Positions 1 through 15,662 are shown, numbered from the stretch's first letter. The stretch: DNA of 64,000 nucleotides from Circinella umbellata (GCA_025093555.1 JAIWNF010000080.1:93485-157484), one strand, 5' to 3'. Numbers and translations are program-made. Notes: generated from the letters alone by a model not told the origin.

Positions 1-2057
1 CAAAAAAAACCAAAGTAATTAAATTCCATTTATCATCAAAAAAAGTGAAAATACATACTTTAAGTATTGTATGTAGCTCTATTTTGAAGTGAAAATATAT
101 AGTATCAATCAGCACTCTGTAAATGTGTTCAAAAAGTGCTTAAATAGAGAACCTATTTAGATAAACTTCCAATAAGTAAAAGCATTGTTCACTACTACGT
201 AATGGCTCAAATTTCTAAAAAAAACTGCCCTTTGTGAAATTGAAAACCACACTTTGAGAAAGATCAAACCGCCCTTTAAGAAAAATTTAACTGAACTTTG
301 ATTTTTTTTATAAGCTGCCCAAAACTGCCCTTTGGTATTGGAACCACTGTATTTTCGAAAATGAAAATTATACTTTTAGGAGCTCAGTTAGGAAAGGCAC
401 GAGCTATATATGGATGTTAGTTATAGCTATTATTCTTTTATTATGCATGGTTATTTTTCAGTTCTCTAAATACTATCTATTAAAATGATAAAAGTGAATC
501 TCAGTTGATACTATTAATATGGATTTGAATTTCGCACATACTCTTTATTCTTTTTAAATGATAAATACCACAAAAGAAGTGGAATTGATTGTAAAATGAA
601 TAATTTAAATCTGTTCAACTTTAGTTGGTACAGGTTATATATGCTTTTAGTTTAATATATTCATCTAAACCCCGAATGCCCTCCAAAAGTAATAATTATA
701 ACTACCTTCATAATATTGTAATTACTTATTACAGTGGTACATAGCATATAGTAATAAGGCTGAGGGACAGTCTTTTACTTTCTAGGGTTAGAAAACTGGT
801 CAGGTTTAAGAAAAATGGCATTAGGATGTTGATCCAGTTAAATGCACATATGCAAGATCTTTTTGCATATGAGTATGGGCATGTGTTTGTCCCGTAACAA
901 TATACTATACTATATAATGTTTAGTTTTTTTTATCATCACTAACTTTTATAAAGCAATAAAGAAGATAAATCTAGTACAGGTATATTCACAAAAGCCTTT
1001 TAGTAGTTTATGTTGGTTTCCAACAACTTTAGATGCTGATTTTTATTAATAATTTGGCTGCAAATTATTAAAAGCCCAGTATGTCTTAGTCATTATTCGT
1101 TTTTTTTTATATAATATAATTGATTGATCCTTACTGAAATATAAAGTCATTGAATAAAACACGGGGGCCGAAAAAAAGAAAATGTAATGATGAATAGGAG
1201 ATAAGGAAGTCAATGAACAAAACAATATAGAGAAAGAAAATTAGCCAGAAGGATGCACTTTGTTTTGTTTATCAGTTTGGGTACGTCATAAATGAAGTGT
1301 TGTTTGGTACTAACTCCATGAGGACAAAAAATCTCTTGGTGAAGAATATAGTGCCAATGTGCAGACCAAACATGTAGGAGAGTAGTGACAATAAGACAAT
1401 AAAACTCAAATTTAATCTTAATCATTATATATTCATTATTACAACATCCTAGTATTCTTTCACCTTGCGCCTGCCATCAAACTGTTCTTGAATATTATCA
1501 ATAACACTTTATACAACATTTTGCTTTTATATGATAGTAAAAAACGACAAAAAATAAACATGAATACAAAGAAATATATATCCAAAAGCTATAAAGATAT
1601 AAGCATATGTAATATAATTCATTGTTGAAGCTTAGAAAACAAGTAGTAAATCAAATAAAAGCAGCCACTTTTAAGAAAAGCATACAGAAAAAATAGAAAA
1701 ATTCAATAAACTGATATAATCTTGATTCATTATTGATAAGAAAAATACATGAAGGAAAACAATTAAAAAAAAAGAAGGCAATGATACACCAAAAAAATAG
1801 ACAAGCATACTATTATTTTATTCTTTGCTATTACAACAAATTTATTAGAATATAACGAGAAAACTTGCTCTGTATCTGCTCACTGTAATATTGTATGTAC
1901 ACTTTCTTTTAATCTTTTCTTTCCTTTTAAGTGTGTTACATAAATTATAACTATTCCTGGTTTGAGTGTCAGTCTATAAATTTCTTGAAGTTAAAACGTA
2001 TAGGAATAACCTTCGAGCCGACCGCCGTATCGATCTAATCTATTTGTATGTCTCTGC
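1..2057. other. AT-rich non-coding stretch
   Basis: I see no supportable gene here. The only open frame of any size (about 70 codons, minus strand near 1210-1425) has no recognisable motif and low-complexity composition. Confidence 0.6.
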
Positions 2058-2413
2058 TAGCTCAAAGGACTGACATCGTCTAATTAAATGGCGTATGCAC
2101 TGGCCTCTATTATACAAGTTACAATACTGTCGTTGTGGAGCACCAGCAGCTATTGGAGAACACTATACCAACTGCTCACTTCTTCAACACCATCTACAAT
2201 AACTACTACAAGCATTTGGTTCTTTACCAAACCTAGTTTCACCTCAACAGCCTATAAATCATATTCTAAGCAGGTTACCACATTCTGAAGTTAGTCTTAC
2301 TCTTGGTAAGTGACAATCCACTTTCGCCTGCTTTACTTCAAGTTCTCCAAGAAATTGACAGGCTACGTCATCCAGCTGATACGTATAACTACGTTGAGAA
2401 ACCAGCACCATAA
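2058..2413 (+). pseudogene. Relic of a LINE-like (non-LTR) retrotransposon ORF2 C-terminus
   Basis: Translation gives WRMHWPLLYKLQYCRCGAP followed by a His/Cys cluster, then ILSRLPHSE and a segment ending in an NYVEKPAP-like tail. It aligns along its length with the C-terminus of the better preserved LINE at 46.76-47.16 kb: RWRIGWLPGG, a C-x2-C...H...C cluster, ILNRLPKSK, then a tail ending NPAPPELTR. The frame is broken by at least two in-frame stops and one frameshift near 2306. No reverse transcriptase is present, so this is a 5'-truncated, decayed copy. The zinc-knuckle-like cluster after the RT domain is common in non-LTR elements. The relationship between the two copies is read directly; the family assignment is inference. 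Confidence 0.6.
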
Positions 2414-3781
2414 GAAGCCCTTCAGGCCGCAACCACAATCATATCCCCTCCAAACATATAAACACGTACTAGTAATTATTACATCATCCCTTACACTACC
2501 TTACTATTTAATATTTTAGTTGGCCATTCTCTCATCTTTTCCCGCCTACTGTCCAACCAAACTTTATTCCCATTATGGATTTTTTTTAGTTATGATATCA
2601 ATGTTCGTAAACACCACTTTTATATTTTTCTTATCCCTTTGTACCGCAAGAAACCAACTACATGTCTATAGACGAATGTCACTTGATCCTCCATAATAAA
2701 TAAACAAAAAAAAATTTCAGCTATAGGAATAGTTATTGAGTTAGAACTCAATTTCTGTACTATTGACTCTTAGTTCTTATAAGTCTCACAATATGTTGTA
2801 TGTAAATTATTATACTTTTCAACATTCGATGTGTATATAATTTACTCTTTTTTTTTGGTATAGCACTTATAGATGTATAACATATAAAAGCTATGTATTA
2901 GAAAGAGACTTTATTTACGCATCTGTGGTATATATGCGTACATGAGGTGTAATACTAGAAAAATAATGGTACATACAGCTAACGATTTCTATGAATATAT
3001 ACCAAATCCGTCTTGTTATTAAGTTCTCTACTGGTATCAATATATGATTAGAGAGTTCTTACTCAATATTCTTCACAATTACAATGTCACCCTGAAAGTT
3101 GTACATTTAGTTATCCACAAGAATGTCATACTTTTGTGAGATGAAAGAGATGTATCCGTACAGGTGTTAATATCATTTTGTCCTTGTTGAAACTAGTTGA
3201 TGGAGGGGGTAAGAAGTTCATTCTAATGGCTTTCCATGCTGCATTCAATAAATTATATTAATATATTAGTTAAATGACATTGTATCCTGCAACAAATAAT
3301 AATAAATATACCCATTGACACGATTTTGGTACATCAATGATCCAACAGACGCTGGATCATATAACATAATTCTTTACATTGCTTTTTTTATAATCCTTTA
3401 CAAAATACATAACGTTATTCGCGTGGGTTTCAAAATCCATTCAAGGCGTTTGCTTATTACGAAAGACTTTCAGAGTACTCAGACACACGAACATACCAAT
3501 ATTTGCATACGACCATTACGATTGGGCATTCTTTTTGAGCCAGGTACGAGGAGATGGTATTAATTACGTCAAATAAAAATGAATTTCAAGTAGTTGCATT
3601 CTGTTACTGCTTTGACTTGGGCATTGATATCATTTGTCATATAAATGAACGACAGAAATTGTTTGCTTGTTCAAAGAAAAAAAAAAGGTTATTTTTCGGA
3701 GTTTGCTCATTAAACTCAAAGTGTTCCTGCTTGCTAAATATATTTTACACTTTTCCTTTATTGATTATTGGACTAAAAAGA
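2414..3781. other. Non-coding region upstream of the F-box gene
   Basis: The first 100-200 bases are C-rich on this strand and may be the 3' tail of the LINE relic. The rest is AT-rich and should include the promoter of the F-box gene. No other gene is supportable. Confidence 0.5.
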
Positions 3782-5741
3782 ATGCCTGATTTCATACGCT
3801 CTTTACCACCGGAAATTGTCACTGATGTACTGTTATTGCTCAACCAAAAAGATTGCATCGAGTGCATGAGAGTGTGCCAAAGCTGGTTCAGTCTTATCCC
3901 ATCGTGTGCAACGCGTCTTTGGAGTGAACTCATCATTTCTTATGATTCATGGCCAAAAGCCAACTACAGTATATTTCATTGTCTTGGAGCTCACGTCAAA
4001 ACAGTATCTATTAGATACCCAGACACATGGAATATACTGAAACGACTTGAACAGAAAAAATGTTTTGCTATAAAAACTTTAAGTAGGTAAGCAGTTATTG
4101 GCCAAATGTAACGTATACCTTATAAAACAATTGTAGTGCTAATGGAAGTCAGATATAGAGATAAAAAAACATCGTCATTATTCTTCGTCATTATTAGACG
4201 AGTATGATACATTTTACACCACCATCCAGACGCTTGCGAATACACTGACCCAATTATTTATCAATTTTCATCCATACGACATCTCATTAACAATGTTGTT
4301 GGATGTTTTACCCAACTTGACTCATTTATCAGTGAAATTCAACAAAAAATGTCATTTTAGTCTAATACACGATGAACCGGAGGTATATAAGCAACGGAAA
4401 TATGTACTACAACAAGATAGCGAGGAAAAAAGAAATATCGTTTACCTATGCTTGGATAATACATTCGATTTCAATACTAGAATTCAACCTGTATTACGCC
4501 GTTGCCCACGACTAGAGTTCTTTCTAATCTCAGACTTTCATAAAAAGAAATTTGCGACTGATTTGCCAGCACATCAAATTCAGACTACTCTCAGATTATG
4601 CTCATCCATCCGATATATTCTTTGGAACGTTTTGATTAACGCCAAAAACTTTGAAAGAGAGTGGCTCAGCTTGTCAATGAAAAAGAAAATAATAGTTAGC
4701 AATGACATCAGTGATATTACAAAAGAACAAAAAGAGACCAGTTTTTCAAGGAAACAAAGTAATGACAGCAAAGAAGGTGGGGGTGTATTCTCATTACAGG
4801 AATTCGTATATTCTGGTGCACTCTATCAACAGCAGCTAGTTCCTATTTTGACAAAGTCTCGAAATACACTGCAGCGGATACATCTTTCATTCTTGGATGT
4901 GGATCAAATTCAAAGCAATATGAAACACTTATATTTTCCCCGGTTAAAATCATTGGAACTTGTCGGTTGTAATGAAATAATAATGGAAAATCTTGAATGG
5001 TTTGATTGTTGTTTTTTTCAAATGCATCAACAGCAACTTGAAGAGCTTAAAATAGAACTGGATATACCTTTGTTCCCCGCAGAAGAAGAAGAAGGGGATG
5101 GATCAGGCGGTTTGGACAATATAGTTGAAGTGATCAGTAAAAATTTAAAAAGAATCAAATACCTCTGTCTCAGCGTAACTTGTTTTCGCGATGATATTTG
5201 TTGTCGCACTATGAATCTTTTTTCTTACAATAATCTTGGTCTTCAACATATCGAATTATCAGGAATACCAATAGCAAACCAAGGGCTACTCAGTTTGACT
5301 AAGCTTCCACAACTACAAAAGTTGACTCTATCTGGACCAGAGCTATATCGTTATCTAACTGAAGATGGCTTCATTGAATTTGCTCATAGCCTCAAGGAAC
5401 AAAATACGATTCAGTCTTTACAGCTGTGGTGTGCTTATACTGTTTATGTAACTGACATTGTTCTGGAACAATTTGCTCGAATTGATAGCTTAAGGATATT
5501 ACGTATTTCAGGTAATACAATTATTACAGATGCGGGTGTCAATGCATTCGGTAATATTGTTAGCAGTAATAGTAGTGATAGTATCAGAGCCACTGTGGGT
5601 AACAGCGGAAAAGAAAATAGTACAGTTCATAGGAGAACCTTATACTACAAAAAAAAACTAGAATTGTATGCTTGTTGGTCAGTCTCTTCTCAAAATCCTA
5701 ATGCAGTATTTGTATCTTATTCTAACATGTATAGAGACTAG
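3782..5741 (+). CDS. F-box protein with leucine-rich-repeat-like C-terminus
   Basis: F-box proteins are substrate receptors of SCF (Skp1-cullin-F-box) ubiquitin ligases. Residues about 5-45 carry the F-box: LPPEIVTDVLLLL, then CMRVCQSW and LWSEL, the usual spacing of conserved Leu/Pro/Cys/Trp. The body has spaced leucine motifs (LPNLTHLSVKF, LKSLELVGCNEI, LQKLTLSGPEL, LRILRISGN), typical of the LRR region that binds substrate. The ATG at 3782 is chosen because the F-box follows at once; the open frame upstream of it has no domain. One intron is inferred at 4083-4152 (GTAGGT donor, TCAG acceptor, CTAAT branch site 9 nt before it). This joins 301 + 1589 nt into 629 codons plus stop. The alternative donor GTAAGC at 4087 would break the frame. 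An acidic EEEEGDG insert sits mid-protein. The substrate cannot be named. Confidence 0.8.
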
Positions 5742-7357
5742 TTATTCGACAGGTGTAAATATATCATTATTATAAAAAGTTAATAGGTTAATAAAATTGT
5801 TAATCACACCGTTTCCTATTTTTGTACAATATATACACATAGCGCAATTATCACCTCTCTCTTGTTACTGATAAATAGATGAGATGCCGGTAATATACAT
5901 CGTAAAACTCCCCATTATAGACCAATTTGTGTTAGATCTTGTTGACGACAATCATGTTACCGTGAACAATTATGTACAGCCCCCTATAATGGGTCTTTAC
6001 TGTGGGTTCCGCTTTTCGGAAGTGTACGTACAATATATATTAAAATACCTTGATGCAACGAAGTGATGAATAGAATTTGTAGAGTTTTCAATTTTTTTTA
6101 CATATTCCTCACTCTTTATTATAATATATTGCCCTTTTTTATGTGATGGATCGTCAGACTATCTTTTTTTCTATAGAATATAATTAGAGCTTATAAAAGA
6201 AGTCTATTCTCAATCCCTACTTCAAATGGTATTAGTATCATCTAAAAGCTGTAGGTAGGTTTAATTGCTAAAGATTGTATGTAACGTGGATAATCAACCA
6301 TAACTACCACTGCGTTTGGACACGCTCGAAAGTCTATAGATCTACTATACATATAATAGATTATATCTTGGTCATAGTATGAAACTAAACGATGAAGTTA
6401 CCACTAATCGTTAGTTTCCTCAGTTGCACTGGGATCAGGATATACATGGATATAAAATTTATTGAATTTCAGATGTATCTTCCACAATAGTAGCTGCAAG
6501 TGTAATTAAAAAATGATGGATTTATATTGTAGTGGCGGCAATGAGAATGATATGTTCAACTGTTGTGCGTATCGACTGGGAAACTAATTTGTATTGATAC
6601 TGTTAATGAACTTATTTGTGGATAATTATTGTGACGGATACTATGTTTGCTTTATTTTCAAATTTAATTACTCCATTATACCACACTTTCAAATGGTATA
6701 GATAACCAACATATGGCAAATGCCAATGTACTACATAAAGAGTTGAAGAAAGAAGAAATATAATGAATAAGACTACCTTGAAAAAAATATGCCATTAGAT
6801 CTGAAGGAAATGGGTAAACATATATATTTGATGTCGCATAAAACAGTACCCTACTTGTAGGTCCATTCTTACTGGAGTCGTTTAAATGTCTTGGTATCGC
6901 TTCAAGACGGTCAAAGATTCTTGTATCAATATATATGACTGAAAAAACACTATTCTATTATTTAATCCAAACTCTAGGTACTTGTTAACGTTGGTAGGTC
7001 ATAGCCACTGTTATATATAGTGATAAGACTATATGTGTTGGAAGTGTGTTTCATTATATATAAAAACGTCGGTCTCTTTTGTTCCATATTAATCAAGCAA
7101 CTATATCACTAATGTTTCTTTACACATAAATAGTAAAGAGAATGAATAATTTAACGGGTATACATTTCTTATACCGAATAGTGTTTCAGAATTTGTTGAT
7201 ATATATGCAGCTGATATAATGATTATCATACTGGAAACCAAACGTCAAAAAAGTCGAAATTTTTAAATTATGTGCATGTCTAATCGAATAAGTTTTTTTT
7301 ATTTTATTTCTTATGTGTGAATCATGAAAGGAGAATGAAGATATTTTGTTATTGAAT
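5742..7357. other. Intergenic region between F-box gene and NDUFS2
   Basis: It holds the 3' sides of two convergent genes and AT-rich sequence. A 60-codon open frame at 5884-6066 has no motif and I do not call it a gene. Confidence 0.5.
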
Positions 7358-9506
<2,149 letters not shown>

Positions 9507-12403
9507 TATTATATTATAATTATGCTCTTAAAAAAGAGTTATGAAAGAGTGGGGAGACTATAAATTATAAAAAAAAAGGAAAAAAGAAAAAGCTCTATTG
9601 TTGATCAGCCGTTTGCTTTTTTTTTTTGGTTCTTTGTAGGTGTTTTTCGTGTTCCTTTCGTTTTATATTAATTGTTGTAAAAAAATATATTGAATCGATT
9701 TTCTAACCTTGTTCCTCGGACAAAGGTATTAATGTGAGGAGCAACTAGGCAAATTTTTGAAATCGTACACTTGTTTTCATCCATCGCCTGGCAGGGCCAA
9801 AAACACTCCGACTTAGCCTACGTTATCACGTCACAACAATTTTTTGCTCACACTTTTTTTTTGACTGTGGACTCTATACAGCCAATCGAAGATATGTAAA
9901 TATTAACATCCAATTAAATTCAGTTTACATAGTAGCTGTCAAATGATACCACAAATAGCCTTGCTATCTTATACTAGAAAGATGTTTTTTTTATCAAACA
10001 ACTCCACCATATTGGTGAACGTCCTTACGTATTATTCAAAAGACATCACCAAAAAAATTAAAAATGTTTCTCTTGAATAAGTAACAGTGTATAACTATTC
10101 AGTCATTGTAAATAAAATAATCAATAACTTTTCTAAAGTCTAAATAATAAACGTAACTTATTATGTGTATAAAAGTAAATAAGTGTAGAAAATTCAATAT
10201 GTACAACTGTTGTAAAATGGCCAAATACGCTTTTATTTATTTATTCAAAACTAAAAATGATGCACGTTGCTCATATACGCTCATGTTAAATTGAATGGTG
10301 ATAAATATTTACTGGATTTTTTTATCCTTTCAAATCGTTATATATATATTCTTTTCGATTTGACTTTCAGTACTTGACATCATAAATAATTCTATTTCAA
10401 TTGAATACCTACACAATAAAAAAAAGAGACGACTAACAATGGTCATCCCTTTTAGTTCACCACTCCTACATAATCCATTTTATTTTACTAATTGGTAATA
10501 TTGCCTCCACAGGTACTCCAACAGTCTGCTTGTTCTTATTTTACATGTGAACGCCCATTGAAATTCTAGTCAATGGCAAAATATTGGCAAAAGCATCCAA
10601 CAGTTTTTCTGCTGATTATATATATATGTTTGCTTCTATGGTAATATTGTGAAACAGCTAGTAATATCCGATTTGCTACTAATCAGATCAACGGTACTTA
10701 ATATGTCACCTGGGAAAAGCTCACGAGATTTGCTGGCCGCAAGTATAAATCAGTGCAGCGAGAGCTTTCTTAATTTAGACATATGTACCCCCCAAACGTA
10801 ACTCAATTAAGTGTTAGCTTATTTATATCACAATTACTGATATTAAATGGTGTATATAATAACAATACAATCCAAATAAATATCTAATACTGTCGTTCAT
10901 AGTAATTGCATATTTATAAAAGTAATCAATATAGTGTTTACTAGTTGACGATGTGTTGGAACAACGGCCTCTGATTACTTTTTTGTCGCTTTAAATTAGT
11001 AAAGGAGGGGAAAGACCAAGGTTGCCTTGTGGTGGTTTAGGATACAAACTTACTGCATATCATAAGAGTAATCAGATCGGAGGCAGATTCTAGTAATAAC
11101 GGATGATGTCACAGGAGTCGAAGTGGGAATCGTGGGAAGGGGCTGTTCTTGTGAATGGTGAAAGCGGTGGTGCTTCTTGACCTTAAACTACATAAGCATT
11201 TGGACCAGAATTCATGGAATACGTAAAAATAAATAGCATCAATTTTATATCTTAATTACCTTCTATTTGTTGCAGTGTGAGTGTTATTATCGTCAAGGAA
11301 GACTTTATTTAAAATATAAAAATAATAATATCGGTATCAATACAGTTAAACCAACAACCTAGCACGTATCTTCTTACATTGGCAAGATGAAAAAGACATG
11401 TTTTCATCTCATGATATAATGATCTAAAGGTGTTTGTGTTGTATCAGCATCACTTACTGTTTTCTATTATCGGATTGTTTTACTACGAAAGTTTTTATGT
11501 TGAGTATATTATTCTAGTTTCATAACGACACTGGATAAAGATAATAATTTTTACGCTTTTTTTCTTTTACCTCGTTTTAATATAGATTTTTACATCGGGA
11601 CTACGTAGCTGGTTGCTGTGTTTTTTATATTTGGATTAGTGATAACCTATCTCTCTTTCAAGGATAGATGACTAACTACTTACTATCTATTTTAGATTTG
11701 TTTTCTATTTACTAATCAGAAAAAAACACCTATTATTTGGTATATTCTCTGCGAAAAAAGTACGTATCTCAATCAATTATAATAATAATTAATGATCAAA
11801 CAATAGAAAGTTATGGTCAATCGAACGAGCATAATAACTCTTTTTTTACTAAGGGTATGTAATAATGGTAGCTGCTGTTTTTTTTATTTTTTATCTTACG
11901 TATCTAATTTAATCACAATTATAATAATAGCAATCTAAGGTTATATGGACTATAAGTAACAAAATGTCTGACGACATGTCAATCGTGTAAACATGCATGA
12001 TGTTTTGAAAAATGTGATAACTTGTGATTTATCATGGATACGTAGTGTCTCGTCTTCGGTTTTATAACATGTATTATGTCATAATTTATTATCCATTTAA
12101 TTTATACGCCTTTACTACTTTATTCATGAGAACTTTTTTTATATATTATTATAACACAAATTAAATTATATCAAATTAATAGTTGAATCAATATAGTATA
12201 GATAAGCTAATATACTTGTTTTGATAATTCAAATAAATATATTATATATATCGTCTTTTTTTTTTCGTAAACCGTGTGGAAAACTGGAAAAAAAAAAAAA
12301 AACAAGAAACCGAAGAGTGAAGAAGAAAAATAAAAAGAAAAAAAACGTGAGTGCTGCTCATCAGAAGACAACAACACCATTTGGGGTTACACAGAGAGAT
12401 TTA
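9507..12403. other. Gene-free AT-rich stretch upstream of NDUFS2
   Basis: The first few hundred bases should hold the NDUFS2 promoter and 5' leader. From about 9.7 to 12.2 kb neither strand has an open frame of 60 codons or a recognisable domain. I see nothing else. Confidence 0.6.
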
Positions 12404-12430
12404 AATTTGGCACTTTTAAGTTGATCATTA
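12404..12430 (+). repeat. Left terminal inverted repeat
   Basis: Pairs with 15318-15346 with a few mismatches (CTTTTAAGTTG here, CTTTCAAAGTTG in the complement). Preceded by TA. Confidence 0.65.
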
Positions 12431-12516
12431 ATGTTTGTCGTTTTAAATATAATCCTTTATTTAAGATATGTAAATATATTAGAATGATGTTTTTTTTATA
12501 ACATTTAATAATCTGA

Positions 12517-12846
12517 CGGTCTGAGTGATTACATAAACCATAGAGGTCCCTGATGAGCACATCATTGCAATTCTAGCACATAAATCTTCTACGGCCAATA
12601 ATCGATCGTGCTTCATTTTGTCTTTGACTACTCCCCAGAACTGTTTGACTACATTTCATTCTGGTGAGTATGGAGGGAGATACATCACCTTGTAGCCTCT
12701 ACGTTCACCTTTTCTTATCATTGGCTGGGATTCCTCATGTCAATGTGAAATCGAGCCTCATCAATGAAAACACAATTCTTTGTAAAATCAAGGTTAGAGT
12801 CCTTCCACTTCATAAACCATTCATGCCCTATATTACACAAGCTGAG
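12517..12846 (-). pseudogene. Tc1/IS630-like DDE transposase fragment
   Basis: The minus strand reads NCVFIDEARFHIDMRNPSQ, containing the first catalytic Asp (FIDEA). After a stop it continues RRGYKVMYLPPYSPE, the loop before the third catalytic residue, then VKQFWGVVKDKMK. The segment with the second Asp (usually DN-x-H) is missing, so an internal deletion of roughly 60 codons is inferred. A stop replaces the residue after PPYSPE. The DDE_3/IS630-Tc1 assignment rests on these motifs. Confidence 0.75.
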
Positions 12847-14258
12847 TCATCAAGTTACCAGTTGTTACTTTAAACCACTCCCAGGAAAGCGCAAAAGATA
12901 CCTTTTAGTTTAATACAATCTTTCGCATTTGAAAATACAGAAATTAGCGGGTGAATGCAAATGTTTTGTTTCCCAATTCATAAGAAATCTGTATTTTATT
13001 TATTTATTTAGAGCCCTTGATCAATACTTGTTAAGTGCATCAGAATTCTAAATAATGGAAATATTGCCTAAAATGGTCAGGCAAAAGCAATTATTTCTGA
13101 TGTGGCCTTCAAACGAATATCTTGAGCCTTATCAAAAATATGAATAAATAGTTAGAGAGGACATGGTTTTTTAATGATGATAGTTTATGACATTTGCTAT
13201 AGTAAGGTGAATGGGTTACCTTTACGGTGTACTACTTTTTCTTTATCCTCGTTATCGCTTTACTACTTATAATGAAAGGTGTCTGGCAAGGTAACTGACT
13301 GCGACGTAAGCACTTGTATTATTGAGACCGTGTATAGAAAAATAGCAATATATTAGTATTACTTCCATTGAAAGCAACATTGTGTGGAGGAGAACCCAAG
13401 TTCAAGAGTCATTTATGCGCTATAAAAGTGATAAAGGCACAGGGGTTGGTGTCGAGAGAGATTCTTCCATTCAAATAATGGACTACTGACTCAAGCATCT
13501 CTTGCAAGTTTTTTTGTATAATAAAAATGCAAAATGCAAATACTTTTCGGCTTATATCCCCTCCTTTATCTCGTTTTCTGTTGCGAATACTGCTGCGCCT
13601 ATTATTTGAGCACAATTACCAAATGCTTAACACTGTCGATTTTTAATATCTTGTCTTCAAGCTTCTTCGATCTCTTTGAGGATTCTATTGCACCTGTAAT
13701 TTTTAATCTTTTTTTGATTTTAATCCAATATCATATTCCTCATTATGACGTTTATACCTCCTAAACTCCTCAAAAACGGTGTTTCTTTTAACAAGGGAAA
13801 ATCGTTTAATGTTCTGTTTAATATATTTACATCTAATATCAATGTATCAAAATGAGTGCAAGACCTATTTGGATACAACTATTTGTAGTATCAGTTCGCG
13901 ATCATAAAAATCTTAAATGTAACGTACATGAATCAAAGATCCAGATCTCAAAGGAAAGTTCTTCCAACTGATTGGAAGTAAGGGTATCCAAATCATTCAA
14001 GCTATGTGGTTTCCTTATTCGGCATTATTTATTCTTATGATAAAAAATCTTATTGTAATGTAAACAGCTTATATTATAATTTAAAGATGAAGTCGCCAAG
14101 TAGTAAAATATGTCTTGAGACGGTAGTTAAACCAATGCCTTATAATTGGAAAGCTATTTTAACTGTTTTTATAATGAGAATCCAGATCCTGGATACAGTA
14201 TTTTTTCGAAATTATTCGTGCATTTGGTAAAAAAAAAAAATGCGAGCACCAATCTTTA
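12847..14258. other. Interior of the dead transposon, no intact gene
   Basis: Between the two transposase relics there is no intact frame. On the minus strand at about 13400-13830 short coding-like stretches appear (for example NRTLNDFPLLKETPFLRSLG, then FGNCAQIIGAAVFATENEIK), broken by several stops. I cannot name the family; it could be cargo or a third relic. Confidence 0.3.
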
Positions 14259-14960
14259 TTAAAGAGGTTGCCTGTTTAAACATATTTCAAATTCCGAAAC
14301 CGAAGATCTACAAAAGTTTTGCAGGTCACTAATAAGTACTTTTTTTTGGCAAACATCTCTAATTTTTGAAAACAATGTCTCCTCTTGCAAAAGCGCTTCC
14401 CTCTTGACTTCCCTCTTACATACAGACCAAAACTGCTCAAATGGGTTGAGTTTGGGTGAATAGGCGAAAGATAAACGCAACCATAGCCATGAGCTTCGAT
14501 ATACTTTCTAATAGCACTATGATTGTGGATCGGACAGTTATCCATTATAAGATAGTGGCCCTTGAACTCCTCATATTGATCCGTTATTTTTATTGTTTCA
14601 GCCACAAAATTGAAATAATGGCCGCCTGATCCTTTTCTCGTTTTTGAAGGGGCTACGACCTCAGGGATTTTCAATTGCACATGTACCACACCTAGACTTG
14701 ATATAGCTCCAATAATGGTATGCGATTTTACTCTTGTTTTAGAGACTTGTACTCTTGGTTGTTCCTCCTACCTTTGACTAAACCATACTGCGCTTCATAT
14801 TGATGTTGAAACTCGATTCATTAATGAAAACCCAATTTGTCCAATATTCAGCTTTTAAAATTTCAGTAGCCCACTCAAATCGGGCGTTACTATTGTAATT
14901 TTCTGGATGGAAGTGAGCTCTTTTTAGCGACAAAATTGCATTTGGTATCATACTTTACTT
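14259..14960 (-). pseudogene. Second Tc1/mariner-like transposase relic, different from the 12.5 kb one
   Basis: Read on the minus strand: RAHFHPENYNSNARFEWA, WVFINESSFNINMKRS, then YEEFKGHYLIMDNCPIHNH (second catalytic Asp), then FAYSPKLNPFEQFWSVCKRE (third catalytic residue, Glu). The order and spacing are those of Tc1/mariner DDE transposases. The first catalytic Asp appears as Asn in FINES (family usually FIDES). There are stops near 14770 and 14725-14680 and a frameshift between the DNCPIHNH segment and the FAYSPKLNP segment (about 14455-14480). The protein is therefore inactive. No HTH region is readable upstream. Confidence 0.75.
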
Positions 14961-15317
14961 AATATGACTAACAGCTCAAACTTCAAATATCGAGATTGTC
15001 CTATTCAATATTATTGATGTAACTACTGTAGTTCTAAGTAAATTAATACCAATTTCTTATTAGTTGCCAGATTTCTCTTTATTGCACCAAGAGAAAATAT
15101 CTAACACTTTTTATTGATAATACTGATTTTTGCATGAATAGGAGAGAAATATTGCTTGGACTCCTGTTGAAAAACCGCCCAGTACTAAAAACACTAGTAA
15201 CAAGAGTGATCACCTATATTGTGTTGAGTACAGTTACTGTAAACACAACCGTTTATATAGTATTTAGGAAGCCTACACTTTCGGTTCCTAAGTCAAAAAA
15301 AAAGTGAAAAACAGACG

Positions 15318-15346
15318 TTAATGATCAACTTTGAAAGTGCCAAATT
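15318..15346 (-). repeat. Right terminal inverted repeat
   Basis: Complement of 12404-12430; followed by TA at 15347-15348. Confidence 0.65.
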
Positions 15347-15625
15347 TAATTAGCTGTTTCGGACGAGCTTGTGATCATTTAATTTTCAATTTCCGCCGCT
15401 TATTTTTGCCTTTCGGCAAATTATTTTTCTGAAAGTGACAATTATTTTTGTTTGACTGTATTAAACAAAAGTCCAAAAGGATATTCTAAATTATTATTAA
15501 AAAGTGAGAAGGAAATAAGAAAAAAAAACATGACGAGATCGATAGGAAAAAAGAGGTAGTAATGAGTTATATGTATGTATAGATATGTGTGTATGTATAC
15601 CCATTGCGAGTGTGGCTATGTGCGA

Positions 15626-15628
<3 letters not shown>

Positions 15629-15660
<32 letters not shown>
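15629..15660 (+). repeat. (TG)n microsatellite
   Basis: About 16 uninterrupted TG units just downstream of the PKA gene's stop codon. Confidence 0.95.

Positions 15661-15662
<2 letters not shown>

Larger units (their letters stand above)
12404..15346. mobile_element. Decayed TIR-bracketed DNA transposon with TA flanks (Tc1/mariner-IS630 type)
   Basis: Inverted ends match over about 27 bases: AATTTGGCACTTT at 12404 and its complement AAAGTGCCAAATT ending at 15346, both continuing into GTTGATCATTAA. Each end is flanked directly by TA (12402-12403 and 15347-15348), the target duplication of Tc1/mariner elements. The interior (2943 bp) holds two different transposase relics on the minus strand (12517-12846 and 14259-14960). 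At least one relic is probably a nested or older insertion. Nothing inside is intact, so the element is dead. Confidence 0.6.

Noticed and set aside
5884..6066. 60-codon open frame downstream of the F-box gene
   Set aside because: No motif, no splice partners, composition like the surrounding AT-rich DNA.
12221..12424. 67-codon Lys-rich frame
   Set aside because: Poly-A/AAG tract running into the transposon end; no domain.
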